The notes beneath the pieces were generated by a model. It searched no databases. It saw only the letters and a program-made list of their open reading frames with translations, and was not told where the DNA came from. This document shows, piece after piece, positions 1 through 7,954 of a stretch of DNA of 64,000 bases. The stretch is from Ilyomonas sp965277535. Its GTDB lineage: Bacteria > Bacteroidota > Bacteroidia > Chitinophagales > Chitinophagaceae. The position numbers and the translations under genes are program-made. The number at the start of each line of letters is the position of its first letter. Positions within the stretch are counted from its first letter, which is position 1. Where the stretch lies: contig OZ255825.1 of NCBI GenBank assembly GCA_965277535.1, positions 3,286,001 to 3,350,000 of the forward strand, given 5' to 3'.

Positions 1-622
1 TCACAGGCATTGCCATGTAGTTCTCAGCAAAGTCGGCATACAAGTCAAGTATCAGTTTTGCTTCTGTTACGGCTTCTTCTTTTGTGGCATGAGCCGTATG
101 ACCTTCCTGCCACAAAAATTCGGCGGTGCGCAAAAATAGCCGCGTGCGCATTTCCCAACGCACCACGTTTGCCCATTGGTTAATGAGCAAGGGCAAATCG
201 CGATACGATTGTATCCAGGTTTTGTAAGTGTTCCAGATGATGGCTTCGCTGGTTGGGCGAACAATGAGTTCTTCTTCCAGTTTGGCTTCGGGGTCAACCA
301 TCAAGGCTCCTTTTTTATCAGGGTTTGCTTTTAAGCGATAATGCGTAACAATGGCGCATTCTTTTGCAAAGCCCTCTGCATTTTTTTCTTCGGCTTCAAA
401 CAAACTTTTGGGAACGAAAAGCGGGAAATAAGCATTCACATGCCCGGTGTCTTTAAACATTCTATCCAGTACATCGCGCATGTTTTCCCATAGTGTATAG
501 CCGTAAGGTTTTATTACCATGCAGCCGCGCACAGCACTATAATCGGCAAGCTGACCTTTTAAAACCAAATCGTTGTACCATTGGGAATAATCTTCGGCGC
601 GGGGTGTGATTTCTTTACTCAT
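1..622 (-). CDS. proS: Proline--tRNA ligase, 5' part (runs off left edge)
   Basis: Charges tRNA-Pro with proline in the cytoplasm. The minus strand reads open from an ATG at 622 to the window edge, giving the first 207 residues, so the protein is truncated only by the window. The N-terminus reads MSKEITPRAEDYSQWYNDLV and is followed by the class II catalytic-core signatures RPTSEAIIW, QWANVVRWEMR and RTAEFLWQEGHT (about residues 125-185), typical of the short archaeal/eukaryotic-like ProS found in Bacteroidota. The C-terminal anticodon-binding domain lies outside the window. It diverges from the lipoprotein gene at 771, with a promoter candidate at 732-762. Identification is firm; only the 3' end is unseen. 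Confidence 0.95.
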   Translation of the reverse strand, partial: MSKEITPRAEDYSQWYNDLVLKGQLADYSAVRGCMVIKPYGYTLWENMRDVLDRMFKDTGHVNAYFPLFVPKSLFEAEEKNAEGFAKECAIVTHYRLKANPDKKGALMVDPEAKLEEELIVRPTSEAIIWNTYKTWIQSYRDLPLLINQWANVVRWEMRTRLFLRTAEFLWQEGHTAHATKEEAVTEAKLILDLYADFAENYMAMPV

Positions 623-731
623 AATGAAAATTAAAGTGTTGGGCTTTCAAACATTTTTGTGTAAAACAAAAAACCGGAAGGCTCTTTGTTATGTAAAGTT
701 TGAATAACAAAATATGTTTTTTAAAGCGGCG

Positions 732-762
732 CAAAAGTAGTAATTTAGTGCCTTAAAAGAAA
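732..762 (-). promoter_or_regulatory. Bacteroidota-type promoter candidate for proS
   Basis: Read on the minus strand, a TACTTTTG box (732-739) matches the TAnnTTTG -7 consensus. It is preceded after 19 bases by TTTC (759-762), one base from the TTTG -33 box. This would give a leader of about 100 bases before the proS ATG at 622. Pattern match only. Confidence 0.4.
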
Positions 763-770
763 GGTGGTTT

Positions 771-1553
771 ATGAACAAGAATGTATTGCCATTGATACTC
801 TCGGTGTTTGTTTTTGCAAGTTGCTCATCGGCTTATAAAACAACACAAACGCCCGATGATGTATATTATTCTCCGGGTAAAGCGAGAGAATATGCGAGCG
901 TAACTAACAATAACGATAACGGAGGTGGTGGTTACGACAATTATACCAGCAGCAGCGAAGACAATTACCTGCGCATGAAAGTGCAAAACCGCTACCAGTG
1001 GGATGCGCTTGACAATAATGATTACTGGTACAGCCCCAACTATGCTTACAACAATTTTTATGGCTTTAACAGCTTTAATCCTTACACGTTTAACAGCTGG
1101 GGGTTAAGTTATTACTACAGCCCGTTTGCCTCCTTGCAACCTTATGGCTGGTTCAGTAACTATTATCCTTCTTATGGTTTTGGATTTGGCTATTCACCAT
1201 ATTCATTGGGCTTGTACAGCCATGGTTATGGATATGGTTACTATGGATATACACCCTCTACCGTAATTGTAAATTCTCCTGCCCGTACGCGCACATCACG
1301 CCCGATGCTGGGCAGCTATGTAAATGGCAATTACAACAACCGGAACAATTACAGTAACGGTGCTGGCGGTCGGTATGCGCCTGCCGGAACCGGGCTTAAC
1401 CGCTATAACAATTCGAATAATAACAATAATTCATTCCGTTATAATAGCAATACAAACAACAATACACCAAGCTTTTCAGCACCGGCAAGAAGTTATACGC
1501 CATCATCTTCAGGCGGTGGTGGAGGAAGTGTAAGCCGGCCTGGCAGACACTAA
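771..1553 (+). CDS. Tyr/Asn/Gly/Ser-rich low-complexity lipoprotein, function unknown
   Basis: A 260-residue protein with a lipoprotein signal (MNKNVLPLILSVFVFASCSS, Cys at about 18). The mature part is strongly biased. A Tyr/Phe/Pro/Gly-rich middle (about 75-165) carries repeated NxYxxN and YGYGY-like runs, then an Asn- and Ser/Gly-rich tail (about 180-260) ends in a polyglycine patch and SRPGRH. No catalytic domain is visible. Such sequences suggest a surface-exposed or prion-like anchored protein, but nothing fixes a role. It precedes a FadL-like outer-membrane gene in the same direction, with a strong terminator between, so the two are probably separate transcripts. Real gene because of the signal peptide and a terminator right after its stop. 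Confidence 0.75.
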   Translation: MNKNVLPLILSVFVFASCSSAYKTTQTPDDVYYSPGKAREYASVTNNNDNGGGGYDNYTSSSEDNYLRMKVQNRYQWDALDNNDYWYSPNYAYNNFYGFNSFNPYTFNSWGLSYYYSPFASLQPYGWFSNYYPSYGFGFGYSPYSLGLYSHGYGYGYYGYTPSTVIVNSPARTRTSRPMLGSYVNGNYNNRNNYSNGAGGRYAPAGTGLNRYNNSNNNNNSFRYNSNTNNNTPSFSAPARSYTPSSSGGGGGSVSRPGRH

Positions 1554-1580
1554 TGCTCTTTTTCCTGGTTTTATTTATAC

Positions 1581-1613
1581 AACAGCCAGCCCCCAACAGG
1601 CTGGCTGTTTTTC
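1581..1613 (+). terminator. Rho-independent terminator after the 771-1553 lipoprotein gene
   Basis: Perfect 11-bp stem (1581-1591 with 1599-1609), 7-base loop, then a T run. The stem is GC-rich (AACAGCCAGCC). Confidence 0.88.
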
Positions 1614-1626
1614 AATCGTTACCACT

Positions 1627-3171
1627 ATGAAAAAACTCCTGACTTCTCTTTTCTTATTTTTTATTTTGATGAATGGCTTTGCCCAGGCGCCCGATGATAT
1701 TTTGAAATACAGCTATTTTCCGCAACACGGTTCAGCCCGTAATGTTGCTATTGGCGGTGCAATGGGTTCGCTGGGTGGAGACGTCAGTGCGATGTATGTA
1801 AACCCCGCGGGTTTGGGTTTGTATAAGACTTCTGAAATTGTTATTAGCCCTGCATTTCAGTTCAATAATAACAAAGCGAACTTTCGCGGAACGGATTTGG
1901 CATCCAGCAAAACGGCTTTCGATTTAGGCTTAACCGGCGCAGTGTTTGGCTCGCAAGGGCAATATGGCCACAACCGGAGCGAAGCGTTTGGAATTGCAGT
2001 TAATCAAACAGCCAACTTCAACAACACAGTTTCTTATACAGGTCAAAACAATGTGAGCAGTTATTCGGAGCAGTTTGCAGAAGAGATACAAGCCAATGGT
2101 TATAATGTAAGCGATTTATTAAGCAATGCATCACCTGCGCCATTTGGAAGTTCACCAGCGTATTATACTTATTTGGTTGATACGACAACCATCAACGGAC
2201 AAACGGTAATAAAAGGCGCACCGGAATCTATTTTGGATGCAGGCGGCACATTAAACCAAACCAAAACAATAAATACCAGGGGTGGCATTTACGAAGTTGC
2301 GCTTTCGTATGCTGCCAACACCAACGATAAATTTTATTATGGTTTCACACTCGGCATTCCGATTGTTTCATATAATAGAAATAATTTTATCAGAGAAGAA
2401 GCGGGAGCCGATGTTACCAATAACGATTTTGCTTATTCAGAATGGAATGACAAATTAAAAACCAGCGGCTACGGCTTGAATGCTAAACTGGGCTTGATTT
2501 TTAAGCCCACTAATTTTGTCAGGCTGGGCTTAGCCATTCATACACCAACATTCTATACGCTTACCGATGAAGAAAGCAGCAACATGACAACGGCTTTTAC
2601 AAATGGTGATAAATATAGTGTTACCAGCGCCACCTTTACTGATGGCGGCATTGGCAGTACACGCTATCTAACCAACACACCATGGCGCTTTCTTGTTAGC
2701 GGCTCGTATGTGTTGCACGAAACGGGCGATGTGAAACAACAACGGGGATTTATAACGGCAGATGTTGAATACTTGACTTATAATTCTGCACGTTATAAAA
2801 GCACCGGCCACTACGATGAAAGCGGTGATGATACATACTACACAAGCCTCAACAGCGTGATAAAACAGTATTATAAAAACGCTTTTAATTTCAGAGTTGG
2901 TGGTGAATTAAAGTTCAATGCAATTGCGGTGCGATTGGGAGGTGGCTACTACGGAAATCCATATAGCGATGCAGCTTTGAAATCGAACATTACGCAGTTA
3001 AGCGGTGGTTTAGGCTATCGCAACAAAGGCATCTTTATTGATTTGACGTATGCTGAATACTTCAACCAGGATGTCAACTTCCCATATCGCTTACAAGACA
3101 AGGCAAATACTTTTGCAACCTATAAAAACAATCGTGGCAATCTGTTGCTAACCGTTGGGTTTAAGATATAA
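1627..3171 (+). CDS. OmpP1/FadL-like outer-membrane beta-barrel protein
   Basis: A 514-residue protein with a cleavable signal peptide (MKKLLTSLFLFFILMNGFAQ). The early motif ARNVAIGGAMGSLGGDVSAM followed by NPAGLGLYK (about 38-68) is typical of FadL/OmpP1-type and related PorV-like barrels of Bacteroidota. The rest alternates aromatic and polar residues as expected for transmembrane beta strands, and it ends in a strand-like LLLTVGFKI. Family knowledge points to an outer-membrane channel for hydrophobic compounds, or a structural barrel; the substrate cannot be read from sequence. It follows a terminator, so it likely has its own promoter. The next gene (FKBP lipoprotein) starts about 100 bases downstream. 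Confidence 0.85.
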   Translation: MKKLLTSLFLFFILMNGFAQAPDDILKYSYFPQHGSARNVAIGGAMGSLGGDVSAMYVNPAGLGLYKTSEIVISPAFQFNNNKANFRGTDLASSKTAFDLGLTGAVFGSQGQYGHNRSEAFGIAVNQTANFNNTVSYTGQNNVSSYSEQFAEEIQANGYNVSDLLSNASPAPFGSSPAYYTYLVDTTTINGQTVIKGAPESILDAGGTLNQTKTINTRGGIYEVALSYAANTNDKFYYGFTLGIPIVSYNRNNFIREEAGADVTNNDFAYSEWNDKLKTSGYGLNAKLGLIFKPTNFVRLGLAIHTPTFYTLTDEESSNMTTAFTNGDKYSVTSATFTDGGIGSTRYLTNTPWRFLVSGSYVLHETGDVKQQRGFITADVEYLTYNSARYKSTGHYDESGDDTYYTSLNSVIKQYYKNAFNFRVGGELKFNAIAVRLGGGYYGNPYSDAALKSNITQLSGGLGYRNKGIFIDLTYAEYFNQDVNFPYRLQDKANTFATYKNNRGNLLLTVGFKI

Positions 3172-3271
3172 ACTTTTGAACTTTTGTTTTTGTGCTATTT
3201 TTTACAAAATGATACAAAACCAAAAGCTGCGGTTACGCTGTTGCCAATTATTTTGCACACAAAATTTTTCA

Positions 3272-3769
3272 ATGAAAAGAATATTGGCCTTTGTTTTTGG
3301 AGGAATATTGATTGTGGGCGGATGTATTAAAGATTCTCAGCCTGCTCAACAAAATTGTTCTCCGGTAACTACAACAGCACCCACCAGCGAAGTATCTGTT
3401 TTAAAAGCTTTTCTCGACAGCAGCCACATCGCTGCAACAGCAGACAACCGCGGCTTTTTTTATACGATTGATTCTTCAGCTTCAGTATCAATAGCAGGGC
3501 ATCCAACCATTTGTTCTGATGTAAGTGTTATTTACACAGGCACATTTTTAAACGGTCAGGCCTTTGACAGCAGCGGTGCAAATACGCCTCTTTCGCTTAG
3601 TCTTTCCAGTACCATATTGGGTTGGCAGGAAGCTGTGCCCTTAATGAGAAGCAATGCCGTAATGACGTTATACCTGCCGCCGAGTTTGGCTTATGGAGCC
3701 GGAGGAAAAGGACCGATACCACCCAAAGCGAATTTGATTTTTTACATCAGGTTGTTAGCTTTTAATTAG
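3272..3769 (+). CDS. FKBP-type peptidyl-prolyl cis-trans isomerase, lipoprotein
   Basis: Likely an envelope proline isomerase or folding chaperone. I chose the ATG at 3272 because it begins a clean lipoprotein signal, MKRILAFVFGGILIVGGC (Cys at 18). Longer upstream starts would add about 39 unrelated residues. The 165-residue product has one FKBP domain at about 65-165: VIYTGTFLNGQAFDSS, the substrate-loop region GWQEAVPLM and the conserved LPPSLAYGAGG followed by IPPKANLIFYIRLL. One FKBP domain with a short N-terminal linker is normal for Bacteroidota. A strong terminator follows at 3806. Confidence 0.9.
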   Translation: MKRILAFVFGGILIVGGCIKDSQPAQQNCSPVTTTAPTSEVSVLKAFLDSSHIAATADNRGFFYTIDSSASVSIAGHPTICSDVSVIYTGTFLNGQAFDSSGANTPLSLSLSSTILGWQEAVPLMRSNAVMTLYLPPSLAYGAGGKGPIPPKANLIFYIRLLAFN

Positions 3770-3805
3770 TGTTCTTCTCTTTAAAGTAGTAGGTGATGAT
3801 ATTCA

Positions 3806-3845
3806 AAAAGCGTTCTCTCTTTATATGAGAACGCTTTTGTTTTTG
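3806..3845 (+). terminator. Rho-independent terminator after FKBP gene
   Basis: Perfect 12-bp stem (3806-3817 with 3827-3838), 9-base loop, followed by GTTTTT. The A-rich upstream arm means it could also work on the other strand. Confidence 0.88.
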
Positions 3846-3943
3846 GCCTATTTTAGTTCAGGGAAAGAACAAACTGTTTTTAAGTTTGTCCTCTTTTCAA
3901 TTGCTCAATCGTTATTTGTTTTTATCATTAAATTCAAATTTTT

Positions 3944-4300
3944 ATGAAAGAGTTTTTATTGGTTTTTCGAAGAGATTTTACCAACAAAGATGCACAACCT
4001 TCGCCTGAGCAAATGCAAAGCATGATGCCCGACTGGCAAAACTGGATGGGAAGCATTGCAGCGCAAAACAAACTGGTAAGCCCTGGAAACAGGTTGTCAT
4101 CAGAAGGGCGGGTAGTAAATGTAAATGCGGTTGTTACCAACGGACCTTATGTTGAGATAAGAGAAGCCATTGGCGGCTACATTATTGTGAAAGCAGCTTC
4201 TATTGATGAAGCGGCTGAAATGTCGAAAGACTGTCCTATTCTGAAAATCGGTGGCAACGTGGAAGTGCGTACCGTTGTTAGCATGGATGATAACAGTTAG
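3944..4300 (+). CDS. YCII-related (DGPF-type) domain protein
   Basis: A 118-residue single-domain cytoplasmic protein of the YCII/DGPF superfamily (dimeric alpha+beta barrel fold). It starts MKEFLLVFRRD and carries NAVVTNGPYVEIREAIGGYIIVKA-like core segments, with the family's GPY and GGY signatures, then SIDEAAEMSKDCPILKIGG and VEVRTV. No enzymatic activity is established for most members. It lies directly upstream of an ECF sigma factor with a long C-terminal extension. The pairing of DGPF/YCII proteins with ECF42 sigma factors is well known, so it probably belongs to that regulon or signalling unit. A hairpin separates the two genes. Confidence 0.88.
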   Translation: MKEFLLVFRRDFTNKDAQPSPEQMQSMMPDWQNWMGSIAAQNKLVSPGNRLSSEGRVVNVNAVVTNGPYVEIREAIGGYIIVKAASIDEAAEMSKDCPILKIGGNVEVRTVVSMDDNS

Positions 4301-4310
4301 TGAAAACAGT

Positions 4311-4342
4311 AGCCTTTGTGCAGCAACGCAAAGGCTATTTTA
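4311..4342 (+). terminator. Hairpin between YCII gene and sigma factor (terminator or attenuator)
   Basis: AGCCTTTG (4311-4318) pairs perfectly with CAAAGGCT (4329-4336) around a 10-base loop and is followed by ATTTTAT. It lies 11 bases after the YCII stop and ends just before the preferred sigma-factor ATG, so it could reduce read-through into the sigma gene. The weak U-tract makes full termination uncertain. Confidence 0.5.
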
Positions 4343-4347
4343 TAACT

Positions 4348-5613
4348 ATGCAAACCGAATTGTTACCACATTTGTTTCGTACCGAATACACCAAAATTGT
4401 AAGTGTATTAAGCAAGCTATTTGGTATTGCGCATATTGAAATTGCGGAAGATATTGCAAGTGAAACTTTCGTAACCGCCGCTGAATTTTGGGGTATCAAC
4501 GGAGTGCCTCAAAATCCAACCGCATGGCTGTACGCCGTTGCAAAAAACAAAGCAAAAGACTATTACAGGCACAATCAAATTTTCACACAAAAAATTGCTC
4601 CGCAGCCAACACATGATACCGACGAAATAAAAGAACCTGATATTGATTTGTCAAACCAATCTATCACCGATAGCCAGTTGCAAATGATGTTCGCCATCTG
4701 TCATCCTTCTATTTCTGCTGAAGCACAAATCAGTTTATCGTTGCGCGTTCTTTGCGGTTTTGGAATTGATGAAATTGCAGATGCTTTTTTAATAAACCGG
4801 GAAACCGTTAAAAAGCGGTTGTTTAGAGCTAAAGAAACTTTGCGCAAAAAAGGCATAAGCATTGCGTTGCCTTCAAAAGATGAAGTTGCCAGGCGGTTAG
4901 AAACGGTGCTGACAACATTGTATTTATTGTTTACCGAAGGGTATTATTCTGCCATTACAAATTCGGTGCTTCGCAAAGATTTATGCAGAGAAGCAATGCG
5001 GCTAACTTATCTGTTATTAGAGAACGAACTTACCTGTCAGCCGCAGGTAAATGCATTGCTTTCGCTGATGTGCTTTCATGCCTCCCGGTTTGAAGCCCGA
5101 ACCAATGCAACCGGCGATATTATTTTGTATGATGATCAGGATGAATCACTCTGGAGCACGGAACTCATTGCAAAAGGGATTGCATTTTTAAACAAAGCAT
5201 CTGTTGGAAGCCATCTTTCCAAATACCATCTTGAAGCAGGCATTGCTTATTGGCATACCCAAAAAGCGGACAGCGAAGAAAAATGGCAACGCATTCTGCA
5301 GTTATACAATCAGCTTTTGCAAATCGCCTATTCGCCTGTTGCTGCATTGAACCGAACGTACACACTTTCAAAAGTAAAAGGCAAATGCGAAGCCATCAGA
5401 GAAGCCGAAAAACTGCCACTCACCAACCATTATTTGTATCATTGGTTATTGGGTGAATTGTACAGTACTGTTGATGATGAACATGCGATACTTTGTTTGC
5501 AAAATGCCTTGCGGCTTTCACGCTCTGCAATGGATAAAAAAACAATCGAAAACAAAATAAGTAAGATAAAGCAGGCTGGAGAAACCATAATAATTCAGCG
5601 TAAAAACAAATAG
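4348..5613 (+). CDS. ECF-family RNA polymerase sigma factor with C-terminal TPR-like extension (ECF42-like)
   Basis: Redirects RNA polymerase to a specific regulon. I prefer the ATG at 4348 (MQTELLPHLFRTEYTKI), which matches where the family begins and follows the hairpin. A GTG at 4300 overlapping the YCII stop would add 16 residues. From 4348 the protein has 421 residues: sigma region 2 at about 5-75, region 4 with the helix-turn-helix IDEIADAFLINRETVKKRL at about 140-165, then a roughly 220-residue helical C-terminal part (LYLLFTEGYYS, SPVAALNRTYTL, LLGELYS). That layout (DUF6596/TPR-type tail, neighbouring DGPF/YCII gene, no anti-sigma gene) is the ECF42 pattern. The tail is thought to replace an anti-sigma factor in control. 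Confidence 0.87.
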   Translation: MQTELLPHLFRTEYTKIVSVLSKLFGIAHIEIAEDIASETFVTAAEFWGINGVPQNPTAWLYAVAKNKAKDYYRHNQIFTQKIAPQPTHDTDEIKEPDIDLSNQSITDSQLQMMFAICHPSISAEAQISLSLRVLCGFGIDEIADAFLINRETVKKRLFRAKETLRKKGISIALPSKDEVARRLETVLTTLYLLFTEGYYSAITNSVLRKDLCREAMRLTYLLLENELTCQPQVNALLSLMCFHASRFEARTNATGDIILYDDQDESLWSTELIAKGIAFLNKASVGSHLSKYHLEAGIAYWHTQKADSEEKWQRILQLYNQLLQIAYSPVAALNRTYTLSKVKGKCEAIREAEKLPLTNHYLYHWLLGELYSTVDDEHAILCLQNALRLSRSAMDKKTIENKISKIKQAGETIIIQRKNK

Positions 5614-5635
5614 GTATTGCGATATACATTTATCT

Positions 5636-6700
5636 TCATTCACTCATCAAACCCACACATTCAATCGTACATTTTTTCTCGCTGCTTTCCTCTGCCAGTT
5701 CAATTATTTTTATCACATTATAGGCTTGTTCCGGCTTGACGGGAAAAGGCTTTTGGTTTTGTAAAGTTTGATATAAATCTTCATAAAATTGACCATAATC
5801 TCCACGCTCGGAAGGCAGCTTTTCTTTTATGATTTTCCCGTTCGATTCTGTATGTAATAAACCATAGCTTTCTATGGCTTCTTTTCCCAACTCTTCTGTA
5901 GGTACGGCACCGGCACGCAGCAAGGCTTCCTGCGGGTCTTCGCCGCTTTTTACAAATGAACCCTTGGTTCCATGAACCAAATAACGCGGTCCAGGTTCGC
6001 GCACCAACATGCCCGCTTTTAAAGTAACTTCTAAAAAATCATAATCCAATTTTACTTCAAACCAATCCACTGCTTTTGCATGTGGACGTTGCAATTTTGT
6101 TTTTGCCGTTATTTCTTTTGGCAAGCCAAATAAGGTTAAGGATTGATCAATTAAATGTGCGCCCAGATCGTACAAAATTCCACTGCCGGGTAAAGGCTTT
6201 TCGCGCCATGCAGTTGGGCGTTCTTCCATGCGGTAACGGTCGTAATGCGCTTCAAAAGTGTGTACCTCACCCAATGCCTTTTTATCCAATACATTTTTTA
6301 TGGTAAGATAGTCCGACACATACCGACGATTGTGATATACGGCAAGCAGAAGCCCTTTTTGTTTTGCCATATTTATCAGTTGCAAAGCATCGTTGCTGTA
6401 AATGGTAAACGGCTTTTCAACCACCACATTTTTATCCGCTTCCAATGCCGCTAATGTGTAAGAATAATGTGTATCGTTAGGCGTAGTAATAACAACAAGG
6501 TCTATGTCTTTTTGTAACAAATCTTCTATGTTTCTAACAATATCAGCATCGGGAAACATCGCTTTCGATTCCTGCTTGTGCCTTTCCAATACATGCGTTA
6601 CTTCATAATGCGGTGATGCTTTTAAAAACGGCGCATGAAATACTTTTGCTGAAATGCCCCAGCCAATTAAGCCTACTTTTATTCTTTTGTTTTTGTTCAT
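5636..6700 (-). CDS. Gfo/Idh/MocA-family NAD(P)-dependent oxidoreductase
   Basis: A 354-residue cytoplasmic dehydrogenase. The N-terminal Rossmann domain starts IKVGLIGWGISAKVFHAPFL (about 7-26), resembling the GxGxxxxxFHAP pattern of the YdgJ/IolW (scyllo-inositol or sugar dehydrogenase) branch. It continues with ITTPNDTHY and the VEKPF motif (about 95) whose lysine is catalytic in the family. The C-terminal alpha/beta domain contains GILYDLGAHLIDQSL with the conserved substrate-binding D and H. Family knowledge says oxidation of a sugar or cyclitol hydroxyl; the exact substrate is unknown. It is convergent with the sigma-factor gene and divergent from pnuC. Confidence 0.88.
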   Translation of the reverse strand: MNKNKRIKVGLIGWGISAKVFHAPFLKASPHYEVTHVLERHKQESKAMFPDADIVRNIEDLLQKDIDLVVITTPNDTHYSYTLAALEADKNVVVEKPFTIYSNDALQLINMAKQKGLLLAVYHNRRYVSDYLTIKNVLDKKALGEVHTFEAHYDRYRMEERPTAWREKPLPGSGILYDLGAHLIDQSLTLFGLPKEITAKTKLQRPHAKAVDWFEVKLDYDFLEVTLKAGMLVREPGPRYLVHGTKGSFVKSGEDPQEALLRAGAVPTEELGKEAIESYGLLHTESNGKIIKEKLPSERGDYGQFYEDLYQTLQNQKPFPVKPEQAYNVIKIIELAEESSEKKCTIECVGLMSE

Positions 6701-6750
6701 TTTTTATTGATGAAAAATAAAGGTAGCGCATCTTATCTTCACCTATTTCT

Positions 6751-7398
6751 ATGCATCATTTCATACAACAATTAATTGATAATTTGCGGGAGACGAGCCT
6801 GCTCGAATTTATTGGAGTGATTGCAGGCATCGCTTCAGTTTGGTTTTCGCGCAAAGAAAACATCCTGGTGTATCCGGTAGGATTAATCAATACCATTATT
6901 TATATTTTTATTTCTGTTGAGGGCAGTTTGTATGGTGAAGCGAGCGTGAATTTGTACTACACCGTTATGAGCATTTATGGCTGGATATTGTGGAGCCGAC
7001 GAAACGAAAAGAAAGAAAGCCTTTTGCAAATCACATACAGCAGCCGAAAGGAATGGCTGTATCAGTTGTTGTTTTTTGCCCTTTTTTATATTGGTATTTA
7101 TTTCGCATTGGTGTATTTAAAAAATGTGTTCAATTCCAACACCATTCCATTAGCAGATGCGTTTGCTTCGGCAACGGCTTACACAGGCATGTGGCTGATG
7201 GCAAAAAAGAAAGTAGAAAGCTGGATTTGGTGGATAGCAACGAACGTGGCATCTATTCCATTGTACTACATCAAAGGGTATGCGTTTACATCTGTTCAAT
7301 ACATTGTATTGTTGGTAATGGCGGTAGCAGGATTAATAACATGGATGCAAAAAGCTAAGCTGCACAAAAGAGAAGAACTGGTATATGCAAGAGATTAA
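6751..7398 (+). CDS. pnuC: Nicotinamide riboside transporter PnuC
   Basis: An inner-membrane facilitator for nicotinamide riboside. The 215 residues contain about seven hydrophobic helices and PnuC signatures: FIGVIAGIASVWFSRKENI (about 20-38), the tract NLYYTVMSIYGWILWSRR (about 72-89) and YTGMWLMAKKKVESWIWWI (about 145-163) with the Trp-rich stretch that lines the substrate path. The length is normal. The 3' end overlaps the start of the NadR-type kinase by 14 bases. This tight translational coupling fits the known uptake-and-trap pair, in which the kinase phosphorylates the imported riboside. Confidence 0.93.
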   Translation: MHHFIQQLIDNLRETSLLEFIGVIAGIASVWFSRKENILVYPVGLINTIIYIFISVEGSLYGEASVNLYYTVMSIYGWILWSRRNEKKESLLQITYSSRKEWLYQLLFFALFYIGIYFALVYLKNVFNSNTIPLADAFASATAYTGMWLMAKKKVESWIWWIATNVASIPLYYIKGYAFTSVQYIVLLVMAVAGLITWMQKAKLHKREELVYARD

Positions 7399-7954
7399 AA
7401 AAATAGTAACGATTGGTCCTGAAAGTACGGGCAAGAGTACGCTGTGTTCCTTGCTGGCAAAGCATTTCAGCACAATATGGTGCGCTGAATATGCAAGAGA
7501 ATATTTATTGCAACATGGCACCAATTATACGTTTGAAACCTTGGAAGTGATTGGTAAAGGGCAGTTGGCGTTGGAAGATAAGATAACAGATGACAGATGG
7601 AAGATGACAGAAGCCAACCGTCAACCGTCAACTGTCAACCGTCAACTCTTATTCATTGATACAAATATGTATGTAATGAAGGTTTGGTGCGAGTATGTGT
7701 TCGGCAGATGTCATCAGTTTATTTTGGACGAAATTGTTTCGCGTAAATACGATTTGTATTTGCTGTGCAATACCGATTTGCCGTGGGTAAAAGATGAATT
7801 GCGCGAATATCCTGATGAAAAAGTTAGGCTCGAATTGTTTCATATTTACAAAGACATTTTAGTGAATCAAAACGTACCATGGATTGAATTGAAAGGTGAT
7901 GCCGATGCGCGTTTAGAAACTGCAATTGAAGCGGTGAATCATTATTGTTTGTGA
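7385..7954 (+). CDS. nadR: NadR-type ribosylnicotinamide kinase (AAA/P-loop ATPase)
   Basis: Phosphorylates nicotinamide riboside to NMN after uptake by PnuC. The 189-residue protein is only the kinase domain, without the N-terminal adenylyltransferase domain of longer NadR proteins. Visible motifs are the Walker A GPESTGKST (11-19), AEYAREYLLQHG (about 34-45), LLFIDTNMYVMKVWCEYVFG (about 88-107, Walker B-like) and YDLYLLCNTDLPWVKDELRE (about 119-138). Residues about 65-88 are odd: a stretch of short repeated DNA units encodes a hydrophilic insert between two conserved segments (see findings). It overlaps pnuC by 14 bases. The last 26 bases of the gene are duplicated at 8458-8483. Confidence 0.9.
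   Translation: MQEIKKIVTIGPESTGKSTLCSLLAKHFSTIWCAEYAREYLLQHGTNYTFETLEVIGKGQLALEDKITDDRWKMTEANRQPSTVNRQLLFIDTNMYVMKVWCEYVFGRCHQFILDEIVSRKYDLYLLCNTDLPWVKDELREYPDEKVRLELFHIYKDILVNQNVPWIELKGDADARLETAIEAVNHYCL
7577..7647 (+). repeat. Short-unit repeat block inserted in frame in nadR
   Basis: Two adjacent repeat types: variants of GATGACAGAT (about 7577-7612), then variants of CAACCGT/CAACTGT (about 7615-7647). The phase is kept, so nadR stays open through it. Conserved kinase sequence lies on both sides. Confidence 0.7.

Noticed and set aside
3155..3271. Extended N-terminus of the FKBP protein
   Set aside because: The added residues are unrelated and destroy the lipoprotein signal that starts at 3272.
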